Origin: Planctomycetales bacterium ZRK34
GTDB lineage: Bacteria > Planctomycetota > Phycisphaerae > Phycisphaerales > Zrk34
DNA: 64,000 nt
Direction: 5' to 3'
NCBI GenBank assembly: GCA_014873095.1
Contig: CP050848.1
Coordinates: 1,240,001 to 1,304,000, forward strand
Both the position numbers and the translations under genes were made by a program. The notes under the pieces were generated by a model that ran no database searches, was not told where the DNA came from, and saw only the letters and a program-made list of their open reading frames with translations. Positions 45,244 through 55,079 of the stretch are shown piece by piece (position 1 is the first letter of the stretch; every line of letters begins with the position of its first letter).

Positions 45244-46659
45244 ATAGTTTATTGTTGACTTTGCTTATGACCATTTCGTATTCCATCAGTCTCTTTTACA
45301 ACAAACATAGTCACATGCAATTCATATTCTAAATTGAATCATTATCAACACCTTTTTGATTATCACTGTATTTTTGAATCTACGGAGGAGATTTGATCAT
45401 TTAGGCCGAATACATAGGTGGGCAGCGTGGCAACTGCTGATGCGTCCCATCGAGACAGACGATGAACATAACTCGGTTGTCTCGACGGGTTCGACCAGGG
45501 CTTGCCACATTTGCCCTGGTCATTTATTTGGCCGACAACAGAATACGAAACCCAAGTGCAGAGCTGGTTGATTGATTACTAGTTTGGAAACCACTTGGTA
45601 GGGAGCGCGGCCCCTCAGTCGCGCTGAGATTTCCCGGACCGATGTGAAATAAGCGATGTTGCCGGGCAGGGTCAATACCCCTGAGCGCTGATCGAGAAAG
45701 AAGCGCAGCAAGTCGCCAGATGTCCCGACCACCCCCACGGGGCTCAGGGCTTTGATCCTTCAGATTAGCCAGCACCGCTATAAGGTTCAGCCTACTGACC
45801 GCAGAAGATTGGAGTCAGATATATATCTGAGAGGGATAAGAAACATGCTCGTACTGATGAGCATGGGGCCTGCGTTATCAACCCTACGACCTGTGACTGA
45901 TTGCCCGGAGGTAGGAGCATGAAGTCGTGTAATGGCGTTCGTATTAATCTGGCCTGGCTCGATGGTCACCGATGAGTCAGGTTGGAGCATGAATGTTCCC
46001 TCGTCGTACACCCACACCGTCAAACTCCGACGCCTTGTGGTGTATGATGGCTCCCATTGATTTGTGGGTTTGCATTTCAACCATCCCATCTATTAATGGG
46101 GGTCATTCCCCTCCCATCTCCACCTCAACCTTGCGACGGAGTGTGGGCTGGCTTACTACTGGCCTGAAGCATTTTTTCGAAGTGAAAAGAATACCCAAGA
46201 GAGCATCAAACGCAACGCGGAGTCTTCGGAGCGTTGGGTTTGATATTGCGTCAGCAATAAACGTAATCGCCCTACTCAAATCGAGCGAAGCGAGATACGG
46301 GTTCGATGCGAAACGCAGCGAATCCGTTATAGGGGCGACTGGAAAACGTATTAGAGCTGGTCAGCGTCGAGAAGTCGGAGCGACTCGCCGGAGGCCGCCG
46401 AGGCATACAGTAGTCCGATACATGTGGATTATGTTATTTCTCCTTATTAGCGCATGCGATATGGCGCAAATGCAGTAGCAGATAGACACCATTAATGTTC
46501 AATTTGCATTTATTGCCGGTTCTCATTATGTTCAGAGTAAGCAAGACGTTGCAATCGATCTGGATATTTGTGCATCATTCAATGCTGTAGACGTATTATG
46601 TCCTTGGTATTTACTTGTAGTGCAACACATTCACGATCTATTTATTCGGGAGTTACCTC
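45244..46659. other. 1.4-kb stretch without convincing genes
   Basis: AT-rich at both ends, GC-richer in the middle (45520-46450). A perfect 9-bp hairpin lies at 45493-45521. Frames at 45520-45775 (minus) and 45993-46478 (plus) are open, but their translations look like out-of-frame or decayed coding DNA. The last 180 bases before the STAND gene are AT-rich and should hold its promoter. Confidence 0.45.
45493..45521 (+). terminator. Hairpin, possible terminator
   Basis: GACCAGGGC pairs perfectly with GCCCTGGTC around an 11-base loop. It is followed by CATTTATTTG, a weak T-rich tail. It may end transcription from the left, or be a remnant. Confidence 0.4.
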
Positions 46660-49600
46660 ATGTCATCATCCGCTCAGTTCGCTACCCGTCTGTCGTGTTT
46701 TGCGTTGATTTCAGCAATCGAGACTGATATTCGACAGGTAATTGAACACTTCGCACATCAATCTCAAACTGAAGATATATTCTCTGATGATGTTCGCCAG
46801 AATGCAAAGCAGCGGTCGGCCAACGACTCCAAGCATGCTGAAACTGGCAGCACTCGGGATATCCACTTACTAGCTTACACGGACTTCTCCGATCTCGCCG
46901 GTATTCTAAACAGATTCCGATCCAACTTGGAATGTCTATCAGCACCTGACATCGCCAAACTAGTCGCCGGACTAACCGGACTCACGCCCGTTCGAAATAG
47001 GGTATGCCACAACAGGCCGCTTGAACCAGATGACTTTTCAAAACTGCATGATTTCGCAGTATCTGTAGTTCAAATTGGCAATGGACTTGATTGGCGAACG
47101 CTTACACGTACGATCACTCAACTGAAAGATCATCCACAATTCGTGCTCGGCCTTCAGATACCCGAATATTGGGACGAACGTAAATCCATTATCCCCAATA
47201 ATCTCCCCATGCCAGAGTTTGATGATACAGGATTCCTCGGACGACAGAATGATCGCCGTGAACTTGGACGATTATTAGTAACTGGGCCAAATATTGTTTC
47301 AGTCGTTGGCGAAGGCGGGGTAGGCAAATCTGCGCTTGCGCTTCGTTGTTTATACGATCTACTCGACGATGATTCGTGCAAATATGACGCAATAGTTTGG
47401 ACATCACTAAAAACCCGAGTTCTTACTTCAGCAGGTATTCAATTGTTATCGAAATCCATCGATAACACACTCTCATTATGCCGAACAATCGCCTCCGAAC
47501 TCGGGCCACCCACAACAGCCTCATTTGATGTGCTTATTAACGATATTCATGAGTACCTACATGAATTTCGAATCCTACTGGTTATTGATAACTTAGAGAC
47601 AATTGACAACACGAGTATTCGACCTCTCTTGATGAATATTCCATCTACTTCCAAAGTCTTAATTACATCTCGCATTGGGCTTGGTGAACTTGAGCTACGA
47701 TATCCCCTTGATCCATTTGACGACAATACTGCAACCATGTTTTTGCGTAAGTTTGCAAAACTACAAGGTGTAAAGATTGTATATCAGGCTACACCCGACG
47801 TTTTGTCCTCATATGCCAAACGGTTATTCCACAATCCATTACTTATGAAGTGGTTTGTAAGCGCAATATCTCAAGGAGCACAACCTAATGACGCTTTGCT
47901 AAGCAGCGGATCGGCATTTAAAGACGCAATTAGCTTTTGTTTTGAAAATCTTTTTGAGCGACTGCCTGAGGAATCACGCAAAACACTTCATGTTCTTGCT
48001 TCAGCGATGCGGCCAATGACTCAAGCGGAATTGTTCTTTGTGATGCCATCTGTTTCGGAATGCGATGTGGAATGGGCACTCTGTACGTTGCATCGTTCGA
48101 ATATGTTGAAACGTTCGATAGCATCCGGCTCAGATGATGTGACATACTCGTTAAGTGATATCGCATTTGAGTATATCAAGACATGTGCGCCACCTCCTAA
48201 AGAACTGTTCAATAACGTCAGAACACGCCTTGCAACGATTTCGACATCTGCTGATGATGCAAAAGCCTCGGCTAGCACATACAACTATAAAATAGATGCT
48301 TTTCGGGTCAATACCAAAGATGATCGTATCGCAGCATCATTGCTTATGGCTGCCAAGAAACATTCGAATCGTAGGGAAGCCAAAGAAGCTCTCGCGCAAA
48401 CGGATGAAGCAAAGCGGATTCACCCTCGATATGCGGATTCATATCGCTTTGCTGCACACATAGCAAAATGGAATAGCGACCATTTTCGGGCTACCCAAGA
48501 ATTTGAAGAAGGAATTGCCACGGCTCCGGACGATGCGCATTTGCGATACGACTATGCATTGTTTTTGCTAGACGATATTCAAGATACCGATAGTGCCATT
48601 CAACATATCGATCACGCTCTCACGCTCGAAGTACATTTGCCAGTACCTTTATTATCATTGAAAGCGCGTGCATGTAACTTTGTAGGCCGTTACGAGGACG
48701 CAATTCGTATTTACGAAATGCTTGACCCATATCGTGTAGAAATGGCTCATAATCATTTGTTGGCGATCACCGACCAAGAGGCCGGATGTTGTATTAGATA
48801 CGCATACACGCTGTTTAATGGTGGCGATTATCCACGAACAGAGGCAATCCTCAACAGAGGGTTTCGTGTCATGGGAGACTTAATTCGAGATAAACATTTT
48901 GACGATCAACTACTCGGTCGATACGCTAAGCTTGTTGAATTATGCTTGAATCTCGCTGGTCGTGCTGATGAACAATCCTTCATCAATATTGCCTTGGAAG
49001 CAATCGACGATATAAGATCACATCTTGGACACAATGGATTGTGTGTTCGTGGCCTAGATCAAGCCAAGCAAATATTCCCATCGATCTGTTCAAAATGTGA
49101 TCTATTGTCGTCCGTACTTCGTGATGCCACCATTACTACAACGATTGTAAAACTTGAAGAAATTCATATCGCCGACGAGATCGTTGTAGATAGTGTAGTA
49201 AAAGTGTGGATTAGAAAGCGCATCAAGGGAGGTTACGAGGTTGATATTCTTGGCCCAGGCCATCATGCCTTTATGCCGAACTCACAAATTGATACGAGAA
49301 CGCCGTCAAATGAGTTCGTTGACTCCTTAATTGATACTGAGTGTGAAGCAGTCGTTCTTAAATCTGAGTATGATGATGATAGAGAAAAGATGTCCATTGT
49401 TGTATCACGCCGAGAATGGCTTAAGAGGCAATGTGCTATCGCATCAGATATGTTTTTTGCATCCGCAATTGAGGGAACAAAGGTCAAAGGACACATCGTT
49501 AATATTCTTGACTATGGTATGTTTATTGACATCGGGGGAGTTATAGGTATGGCGCATCGAACGCGCGTCAATAACCGCAAAGGTAGAAATTTGAACGAGA

Positions 49601-49680
49601 TATTTAAGAAGGGTGATACCGTTGATGCGACAATTGTCCATCTCAATCATGATAAACGGCAAATTGAGCTTGCCGTGTGA
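46660..49680 (+). CDS. HEPN - NB-ARC (STAND) - TPR - double S1 domain protein
   Basis: The protein has 1006 residues. A HEPN-like helical domain covers about 1-150 with R112-N-R-V-C-H117 matching the RX4H motif of HEPN RNases. The STAND ATPase follows at about 190-500: Walker A VVGEGGVGKSALA (216-228), Walker B ILLVIDNLETID, and KVLITSR. About 510-560 is winged-helix-like; 570-800 is a set of TPR-like pairs (IHPRYADSYRFAAHIAKW and others). The end has two S1-type OB folds: one around 840-915 and a second, clearer one (GTKVKGHIVNILDYGMFIDI, GDTVDATIVHL). STAND proteins are signal-triggered switches in phage defence; HEPN would cut RNA, and S1 folds bind RNA. It appears monocistronic. Confidence 0.85.
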   Translation: MSSSAQFATRLSCFALISAIETDIRQVIEHFAHQSQTEDIFSDDVRQNAKQRSANDSKHAETGSTRDIHLLAYTDFSDLAGILNRFRSNLECLSAPDIAKLVAGLTGLTPVRNRVCHNRPLEPDDFSKLHDFAVSVVQIGNGLDWRTLTRTITQLKDHPQFVLGLQIPEYWDERKSIIPNNLPMPEFDDTGFLGRQNDRRELGRLLVTGPNIVSVVGEGGVGKSALALRCLYDLLDDDSCKYDAIVWTSLKTRVLTSAGIQLLSKSIDNTLSLCRTIASELGPPTTASFDVLINDIHEYLHEFRILLVIDNLETIDNTSIRPLLMNIPSTSKVLITSRIGLGELELRYPLDPFDDNTATMFLRKFAKLQGVKIVYQATPDVLSSYAKRLFHNPLLMKWFVSAISQGAQPNDALLSSGSAFKDAISFCFENLFERLPEESRKTLHVLASAMRPMTQAELFFVMPSVSECDVEWALCTLHRSNMLKRSIASGSDDVTYSLSDIAFEYIKTCAPPPKELFNNVRTRLATISTSADDAKASASTYNYKIDAFRVNTKDDRIAASLLMAAKKHSNRREAKEALAQTDEAKRIHPRYADSYRFAAHIAKWNSDHFRATQEFEEGIATAPDDAHLRYDYALFLLDDIQDTDSAIQHIDHALTLEVHLPVPLLSLKARACNFVGRYEDAIRIYEMLDPYRVEMAHNHLLAITDQEAGCCIRYAYTLFNGGDYPRTEAILNRGFRVMGDLIRDKHFDDQLLGRYAKLVELCLNLAGRADEQSFINIALEAIDDIRSHLGHNGLCVRGLDQAKQIFPSICSKCDLLSSVLRDATITTTIVKLEEIHIADEIVVDSVVKVWIRKRIKGGYEVDILGPGHHAFMPNSQIDTRTPSNEFVDSLIDTECEAVVLKSEYDDDREKMSIVVSRREWLKRQCAIASDMFFASAIEGTKVKGHIVNILDYGMFIDIGGVIGMAHRTRVNNRKGRNLNEIFKKGDTVDATIVHLNHDKRQIELAV

Positions 49681-49984
49681 TATATATTTGCTGTCTCTTA
49701 CAAATTCATGAACACTGAGCACGGTTGGCAAATCGACCCCCTCTGTTCATTTGCACCAGTGTCTATGAGAGAATTGAATGTTGTTGATCCACGCAGTGCT
49801 CATGAGAAGACAAATTCGGTAAGCATTGGCCCCACGTCTAGTGGCAATGCACAAATCAGTTTTGACATTTATTGGATTCCTGAGCGTATACATGACCTCA
49901 AGGGTCAAACCAACCTTCCACAACGAGCCTAAGGGTCCACAGCGCGATCAACACATACCCATAATAATTCTACTGTTTATAGGC

Positions 49985-50045
49985 GCGTGACATGAGTTGG
50001 CAGCCCGGCTCCGGAGCCGAAGGTTACAGGTTCGAGCCTTTCAGC
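49985..50045 (+). pseudogene. Decayed tRNA-Arg(CCG)-like sequence
   Basis: The stretch keeps a D-loop remnant (AGTTGGCAG), an anticodon loop with CTCCGGA, a five-base variable region and a T-loop core (ACAGGTTCGAG). The anticodon stem lacks a base and the 3' T-stem and acceptor do not pair, so it cannot be a working tRNA. It lies about 95 bases from the end of the integrase gene, the usual place of an attachment site. The rest of 49681-50138 holds no convincing gene. Confidence 0.4.
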
Positions 50046-50138
50046 AGGTATTCAAGCCTCAGACTAGTATGCAGTTGTGACAGATGCTTATTTGATCCTT
50101 GGCGTCGGTCCATTGAACAGGTTGGCCAGATGCTGGGT

Positions 50139-51566
50139 TCACAGGCTTTGAACGTCAGGCAAGATTGTCGGACGAACACCCTTGATGAGCAACATATGCC
50201 TGAGGAAGCTCAATGCCTCGTCGAGAGTGTCGTCATAATCTGCCGCGTAGTGATCATCTATCGAGTTATTACGATGTTGCAGGTATATTCCGACCTTGTT
50301 GGCGTACAGACTGTTCCTAAGGATTGTCGCCCCTGTCTTCCGCAAGCAGCGTGGGGCGTATCCGGTGACGCCAGAATGAACTTCCGCGCGATCCCATGCA
50401 TTGGTGATGTTGTTGCTATTTTGCGGCTTTCCATCGGGACCAATCGTACGACGGACCAGTGGTCGCCCATTCCGATTCAAAAACACATGATCACCAGTGC
50501 GTTTCCCTTGTTCGCGAAGTAGTTCCAATGTCTCAGGCCAGAGCTTGTACGTTCGCGGCTTTCTCGTCGCACGCCGTCTGAGCTTGGTCCTCTTGTAGGT
50601 TATAATGCCCCGTTTGAAGTTGATGTCTTTGGGATGAAGAGCGGAGATGTCTGATTGCCCCATCGCGGCATTGACCATGAGCAACCAGAACAACCTGCTC
50701 CTTGGGGATGAATATTCCAAGACTCGGCGGAATTGTTCTGGCTTAAGATAGCGAGGATTCGGATCGTCAACGCCGATGACGAGCTGTCTACTGTTGACAT
50801 TGGCGGGAAGAGATGGGATGTGTTCGTTTTCCGCGAGCCATCGTATGAACTGCTTAGCGACTTGGTAATAGCCCTTGGCAGTGTATGTTGAGCCGATTCC
50901 GTCGTCGGGCGCGGCCAAACGGTCCAAGATGTATCGGAAATACGCGGCGACAGTTCCTGAGCAGATGTCGGTCACCGGCAGTTCGCCACCGATCCAATCG
51001 CGGAATCGGGTCAAGCCAGAAAGAAGATTGGTGTACCGACCGGCACTTCGTTGACCCGAAGATTCTTGAAGTCTTTTCTCCCCCAAGAACTGATCAACCA
51101 GGACAGCAACGCTGTTGAACCCCGGTTCCCTCGGCTCATCTGTATCAAGTCCACCAATGACTTTGGCGAGTTCCTGCCAATCATCGATGGAAGATGCCCG
51201 ATGGGCGAGCAGGCGAACATGATTTAGAGTTGCTGTTGTTGCCTCATGGTCATCTAGGTCCTGACCATCTTCGAGTCGAGCAAGCTGCTCTCTTACGGCG
51301 ACGCTACGGCTCAGATTAGACAGTCGCAGTTCATCTTGCAGGTCCTCGATTCGACGACCTCGTTGGATGGATGCGTCATGAGCGTCCAGCTCAGCCTTGA
51401 TGGATTCCCATTTGATCAAGGCGGCGTCGTACCGCTCATCGAGACGACCGCCAACTCCGCCGCTGGTTGGCGTCCCTTTGCCAAGGTAATGGAGCTTGCC
51501 GTGATGTCGCTTGCACCATTGGCGAGATGCTTTATGCCATTGAAGTTGACGTGTTTTTCTCGGCAT
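50139..51566 (-). CDS. Planctomycete-type tyrosine integrase
   Basis: The ATG at 51566 (MPRKTRQLQWHKASR) is preferred; the leader before it is shared with the remnant at 9265-9483. The N-terminal AP2-like part (WCKRHHGKLHYLGKG) and a SAM-like core precede the catalytic domain. Conserved positions: Lys in TYKRTKL, Arg in CLRKTGATIL, His in YLQHRN, Tyr in DDHYAADY. The first Arg is Gln (AAMGQSDISAL) and the HxxR His is Arg, a pattern common to planctomycete integrases of this group. It is probably the driver of the element near the tRNA-Arg-like site. Confidence 0.8.
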   Translation of the reverse strand: MPRKTRQLQWHKASRQWCKRHHGKLHYLGKGTPTSGGVGGRLDERYDAALIKWESIKAELDAHDASIQRGRRIEDLQDELRLSNLSRSVAVREQLARLEDGQDLDDHEATTATLNHVRLLAHRASSIDDWQELAKVIGGLDTDEPREPGFNSVAVLVDQFLGEKRLQESSGQRSAGRYTNLLSGLTRFRDWIGGELPVTDICSGTVAAYFRYILDRLAAPDDGIGSTYTAKGYYQVAKQFIRWLAENEHIPSLPANVNSRQLVIGVDDPNPRYLKPEQFRRVLEYSSPRSRLFWLLMVNAAMGQSDISALHPKDINFKRGIITYKRTKLRRRATRKPRTYKLWPETLELLREQGKRTGDHVFLNRNGRPLVRRTIGPDGKPQNSNNITNAWDRAEVHSGVTGYAPRCLRKTGATILRNSLYANKVGIYLQHRNNSIDDHYAADYDDTLDEALSFLRHMLLIKGVRPTILPDVQSL

Positions 51567-51602
51567 TGTGGTGACTCCGTTGCGCGCTGGCGGGCGCGGA
51601 TC

Positions 51603-51640
51603 GGGCACACACTAGGCCGGGTTTTTCGATGGTCAAGCCG
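51603..51640. repeat. Third copy of the GGGCACACACTAGG repeat start
   Basis: GGGCACACACTAGGCCGG and the next 20 bases match the beginning of the 538-bp repeats at 9478 and 59429, then diverge. It lies 37 bases upstream of the integrase start. Its consistent position before integrase sequence makes it a candidate recombination or integrase-binding site. Confidence 0.55.
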
Positions 51641-51671
51641 ATATTTGCCACCTGCAATTCCTTATTAGGGC

Positions 51672-52787
51672 ATGATTTCACATCGAGTTTCTAGCAGTGA
51701 GGTGACGACGGCAATCGCTCTCGCAGGGCCCTTGATACTCGCGTTCAATTTGGGTGATTGCTCGCATGATTCAACGAATGAAGATGCCGGGATCAAGTTT
51801 GAACCGCTTGCCGAGAGTTCTGGCATGATCCGCTGTAATGCTGCGTTCGCCGCGCAGAATCATCGGTCCGAGCAGGGCGTCCGCCTCGACAATCCTGCCA
51901 CTGCGGAAGAGGCCGTCGTAGCGGCCGGGCTCGACTGGGATGTCCAACTCCAGCCCATCTACACTGGACCTGAGCGGGCGACCCGAGTCAAAGATCGATA
52001 CGTCGTCTGCCGCACCGACCGTTTGGACCATGAAGATTCAGGGCAACTCGGCGTCGTCGGGCGCAACTTCACCGCGCTTCAGAACCGCGATGCTTTCGGC
52101 TTCCTCGACCCGGTCGTCGGCAACGGCGCGGCGATCTATCACACGGCGGGATCGCTCCGTGGGGGGCGGCGAGTCTGGCTGCTGGCCAAACTGCCGGGTC
52201 ACATCCGAGTGGTCGGCGACGACGTAGCTGAAAAATTCATCCTGCTTTCCAACGGCCACGACGGCACTGCCGCCGTCCGCATCGGATTGACCCCCATCCG
52301 GGTGGTGTGCATGAATACCCTCAACCTGGCTCTTCGGGGCATGGGTGGTCTGTCGATCCGGCACAACCCCGATGTGGCTCAGCGCGTTCAGTCAGCCCAT
52401 AAGTTGCTGGGCCTGGTGAACTCCACACTCGATGCGGCCGAGGTCACAATGCAGCGGATGGCCGGGATTCAGATGACCGGCAACAGGCTGACAGATTACT
52501 TCCAGGAATTGGCGCCACTCCCGGCCAACGACGAGGCTGAACGAAACCGCGTGCTTGATCGGCGTCGGCGCTGGAGCGAGTTGTTCGAGTCTGGCGATGG
52601 CAACCGGATGCCCGGGGTTCGAGGTACCCTCTGGGCGGCCTACAACGCCGTAACTCAGTGGACCGACCGGGAGTCCTACACCCGTCGCAACAAGGAGCCG
52701 TTGAACACCATCTGGTTTGGAGAAGGTGAACTTCTGAAACGAAGGGCATTCTTGTTAGGCGAGAGGACGATTACACGCTGCAACTAG
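51672..52787 (+). pseudogene. DUF932 (TIGR03299-like) gene with replaced 5' end
   Basis: Genuine family sequence starts near base 51880 (VRLDNPATAEEAVVAAGLDW, RYVVCRTDRLD, GVVGRNFTALQNRDAF, FILLSNGHDGTAAVRIGLTP, VCMNTLNLAL) and runs to about 52740. The first 68 codons of the open frame are antisense of the antitoxin fragment and unrelated DNA. The product lacks the usual start and was probably inactivated by the same rearrangement that scattered the HigA repeat. DUF932 proteins are plasmid/phage-type, role unknown. Confidence 0.7.
51778..51878 (-). pseudogene. 3' fragment of a HigA-like antitoxin gene
   Basis: In the minus frame the codons read GPMILRGERSITADHARTLG then KRFKLDPGIF, identical to the C-termini of both HigA-like genes in the window. 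The fragment ends at GAGCA, where DUF932 sequence begins on the other strand, which looks like a short-homology junction. Confidence 0.75.
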
Positions 52788-52902
52788 ATCGCAATTGCAA
52801 AATGGCTTGGATCCTAGAAACGTGTGTCAACTGTTGTGTCGTCACATGCACTCGCTGCAGTCAATCAGATTACAGCAGTCGAAGCCACCTTAGAATATAT
52901 CG

Positions 52903-55074
52903 TCATGGCTGGTTTAGTTTGGTCTCAACCACCAATTCGTCACCAGTCAATGAAACGCAAATATCTACGCTACCAATTTCTCTTGTGTTGAGCACATGAG
53001 TGCCACCACAACCTTCGACAATAGGGCCACATTTCCATGTGCGATATCCGTTATCATCTGTAGTCAATGAGATTTCTTGCAACTTAGAGATGAAATCATT
53101 CACTCGTGTATTAAGAGTCTTTTGCAAATCAACTGCTTGGCTCTCGTCAATCTCATCTGGCCTATAACGTGAGATATCGGCAATACCGTTGACTAGGGTG
53201 GTAATACGCTGAAGATCGACAATTCGAAGTAGTTCGTACTCAACTATGTGCGAGGCGGAGTGGAGCCGCATGGTGCGGTACCGGCTGTCCCATTCGATAG
53301 CGCATTCCACCTCTTGGCCGACCTCAAATGGTGCCTCATCTTCTAGCACATGAACAATTATGCTTTTGTTGCTCGGATCAGGGACCGTGTCGATGACTCT
53401 GATGCCAGCTATAACACCCGTATCGCCAGCCTGTCCGCCACTATGTGGATAGAATGCGGTCGCTTCCAGCACTACAAGATTACGCTTCAAACTGACAATA
53501 CGAGACGTGAAGGTTCGTTCGTACATGTCCTCTAGATAAAGTCGACGAGTGTCGGGTCTGTCTGGGGTGGCGTTGACCTTTTTGGTAACCATAGGTGATG
53601 GCGATTCTACCGTCGCTCGACCATGCTGTGGCCGCATGAAAGGGTAGAGAATCACGTCTCGGATCGAACTCTGGTTAGTCATCAACATAATGACGCGATC
53701 GATACCAAGTCCAAGTCCACCTGTCGGTGGCATACCGTACTCTACGGCCCTGATGAACTCTTCATCGACGATCGGATTTTCTCCAGCGTTCTCCCGTTCC
53801 GCTGCTTGGGTCTCTAGCAACTTGCGCTGCATTACCGGATCATTTAGTTCGGAGTAAGCATTTGCCAACTCCATCCCCGCGATAAATAATTCGAATCGCT
53901 CGATCAGGTCTAGGTTACCGCGCTTCGGACGACACAGCGGGGATGTTTCCCTTGGATAATCAATCAAGAATGTTGGCTGTATGATCCTGTCTGTTGCGGC
54001 TGTTTCGAGCAACTTGTCAAGTAACCCGATACGATCGCCCGTTACATCTATTGGTTGACCGCCGGAGTGTTCCTTAAGGGCCGCGAATATGTCCTTCAGA
54101 GGTGCGTCCGGCTTGAGACCTGTGGTCTCTTCCAGCAAATCGTAGAATGTGACGCGGCGAAATGGCGCTTTGAATGACAGAGTGTGCTCGCCGTATTCGA
54201 TCTCAGTCGTGCCGTGGAGTTCGAGGCAGATTGCTTCGAGCAACTGCTCAGTCATCTGCATAACGTCGTTATAATCTGAGTATGCCTCGTATGACTCCAT
54301 CAGCGTGAACTCGGGGTTGTGGGTTGCGTCGATGCCTTCGTTCCGGAAGTTCTTACTCAAACTGTAAACCTTCGGAAAGCCCGCTACTATAAGACGCTTG
54401 AGGAACAGTTCCGGCGAGATGCTGAGGAAGGCATTGCAGTCAATAGCGTTGACATGAGTTACGAACGGGTCTGCGTCTGCTCCGCCGTAGACCATTTGTA
54501 AGGCAGGCACCTCAACCTCGGTGAAGCCGCGACCGTTAAGCCATTGGCGGATGAACGCAACGATTCGGCTACGCTGCCGGAAGACCTCAAAAGAGTCCCG
54601 GTTCATGATCAGGTCTAACTCACGTTGGCGGTATCGCAATTCCTTGTCCCGGAGACCGTGGAACTTTTCGGGCAGAGGACGTACGCACTTGGCGAGAACC
54701 TGGAGTTCATCAACGTCGATGCTCTTCTCGCCTCGCTTCGTCGTGAACGCCCTGCCGGAAACTCGACAGAGGTCTCCCAAGTCAATGTTGCTCTGCATGC
54801 TTTTGAAGCACTCATCCCCAACTCGTTGGCGGCTGACCATCCACTGGATGCGGCCAGTCTCATCATCAGCCCGCAGGAACATGAGCTTGCCCATTTTATT
54901 CCTGAAACGGACCCGGCCAATCAATGAGACCTGCTGCTCGGACACAACAAGTGCGTCGTGATCCTCAAGAAAGGCTTGAACTGTGTGGGTGCGTTCACTG
55001 GAGTAAGGAAAATGTGAGCCCTCATTCTTGAGGATGTTGAACTTCTCGACTCGTGTTTCAAATAAATCATTCAT
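52903..55074 (-). CDS. Lysyl-tRNA synthetase fused to an AlaX-like editing domain
   Basis: The protein has 723 residues. About 1-495 are a full class II LysRS: OB fold (QVSLIGRVRFRNKMGKLMF), motif 2 (NFRNEGIDATHNPEFTLMES), and motif 3 (GLGLGIDRVIMLM). About 520-723 are an AlaX/ThrRS-SAD-type deacylase: FYPHSGGQAGDTG, the zinc HSASH (HXXXH), and CGGTH. I know of no standard LysRS with such a domain. It is last in a four-gene operon (5-base gap to the phosphoesterase). It could load and edit lysine or an analogue on tRNA or another acceptor, or give resistance to a lysine mimic (inference). Confidence 0.85.
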   Translation of the reverse strand: MNDLFETRVEKFNILKNEGSHFPYSSERTHTVQAFLEDHDALVVSEQQVSLIGRVRFRNKMGKLMFLRADDETGRIQWMVSRQRVGDECFKSMQSNIDLGDLCRVSGRAFTTKRGEKSIDVDELQVLAKCVRPLPEKFHGLRDKELRYRQRELDLIMNRDSFEVFRQRSRIVAFIRQWLNGRGFTEVEVPALQMVYGGADADPFVTHVNAIDCNAFLSISPELFLKRLIVAGFPKVYSLSKNFRNEGIDATHNPEFTLMESYEAYSDYNDVMQMTEQLLEAICLELHGTTEIEYGEHTLSFKAPFRRVTFYDLLEETTGLKPDAPLKDIFAALKEHSGGQPIDVTGDRIGLLDKLLETAATDRIIQPTFLIDYPRETSPLCRPKRGNLDLIERFELFIAGMELANAYSELNDPVMQRKLLETQAAERENAGENPIVDEEFIRAVEYGMPPTGGLGLGIDRVIMLMTNQSSIRDVILYPFMRPQHGRATVESPSPMVTKKVNATPDRPDTRRLYLEDMYERTFTSRIVSLKRNLVVLEATAFYPHSGGQAGDTGVIAGIRVIDTVPDPSNKSIIVHVLEDEAPFEVGQEVECAIEWDSRYRTMRLHSASHIVEYELLRIVDLQRITTLVNGIADISRYRPDEIDESQAVDLQKTLNTRVNDFISKLQEISLTTDDNGYRTWKCGPIVEGCGGTHVLNTREIGSVDICVSLTGDELVVETKLNQP

Positions 55075-55079
55075 GTTGG

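Noticed and set aside
45520-45775. Two overlapping minus-strand frames of 72 and 83 codons
   Set aside because: Neither has a family or start signal; they may be decayed coding DNA of unknown origin.
45993-46478. 161-codon plus-strand frame
   Set aside because: No ribosome site, no recognisable domain and a composition like out-of-frame DNA; left as non-coding.
49708-49932. 74-codon frame after the STAND gene
   Set aside because: Weak start and no recognisable features; may be chance.
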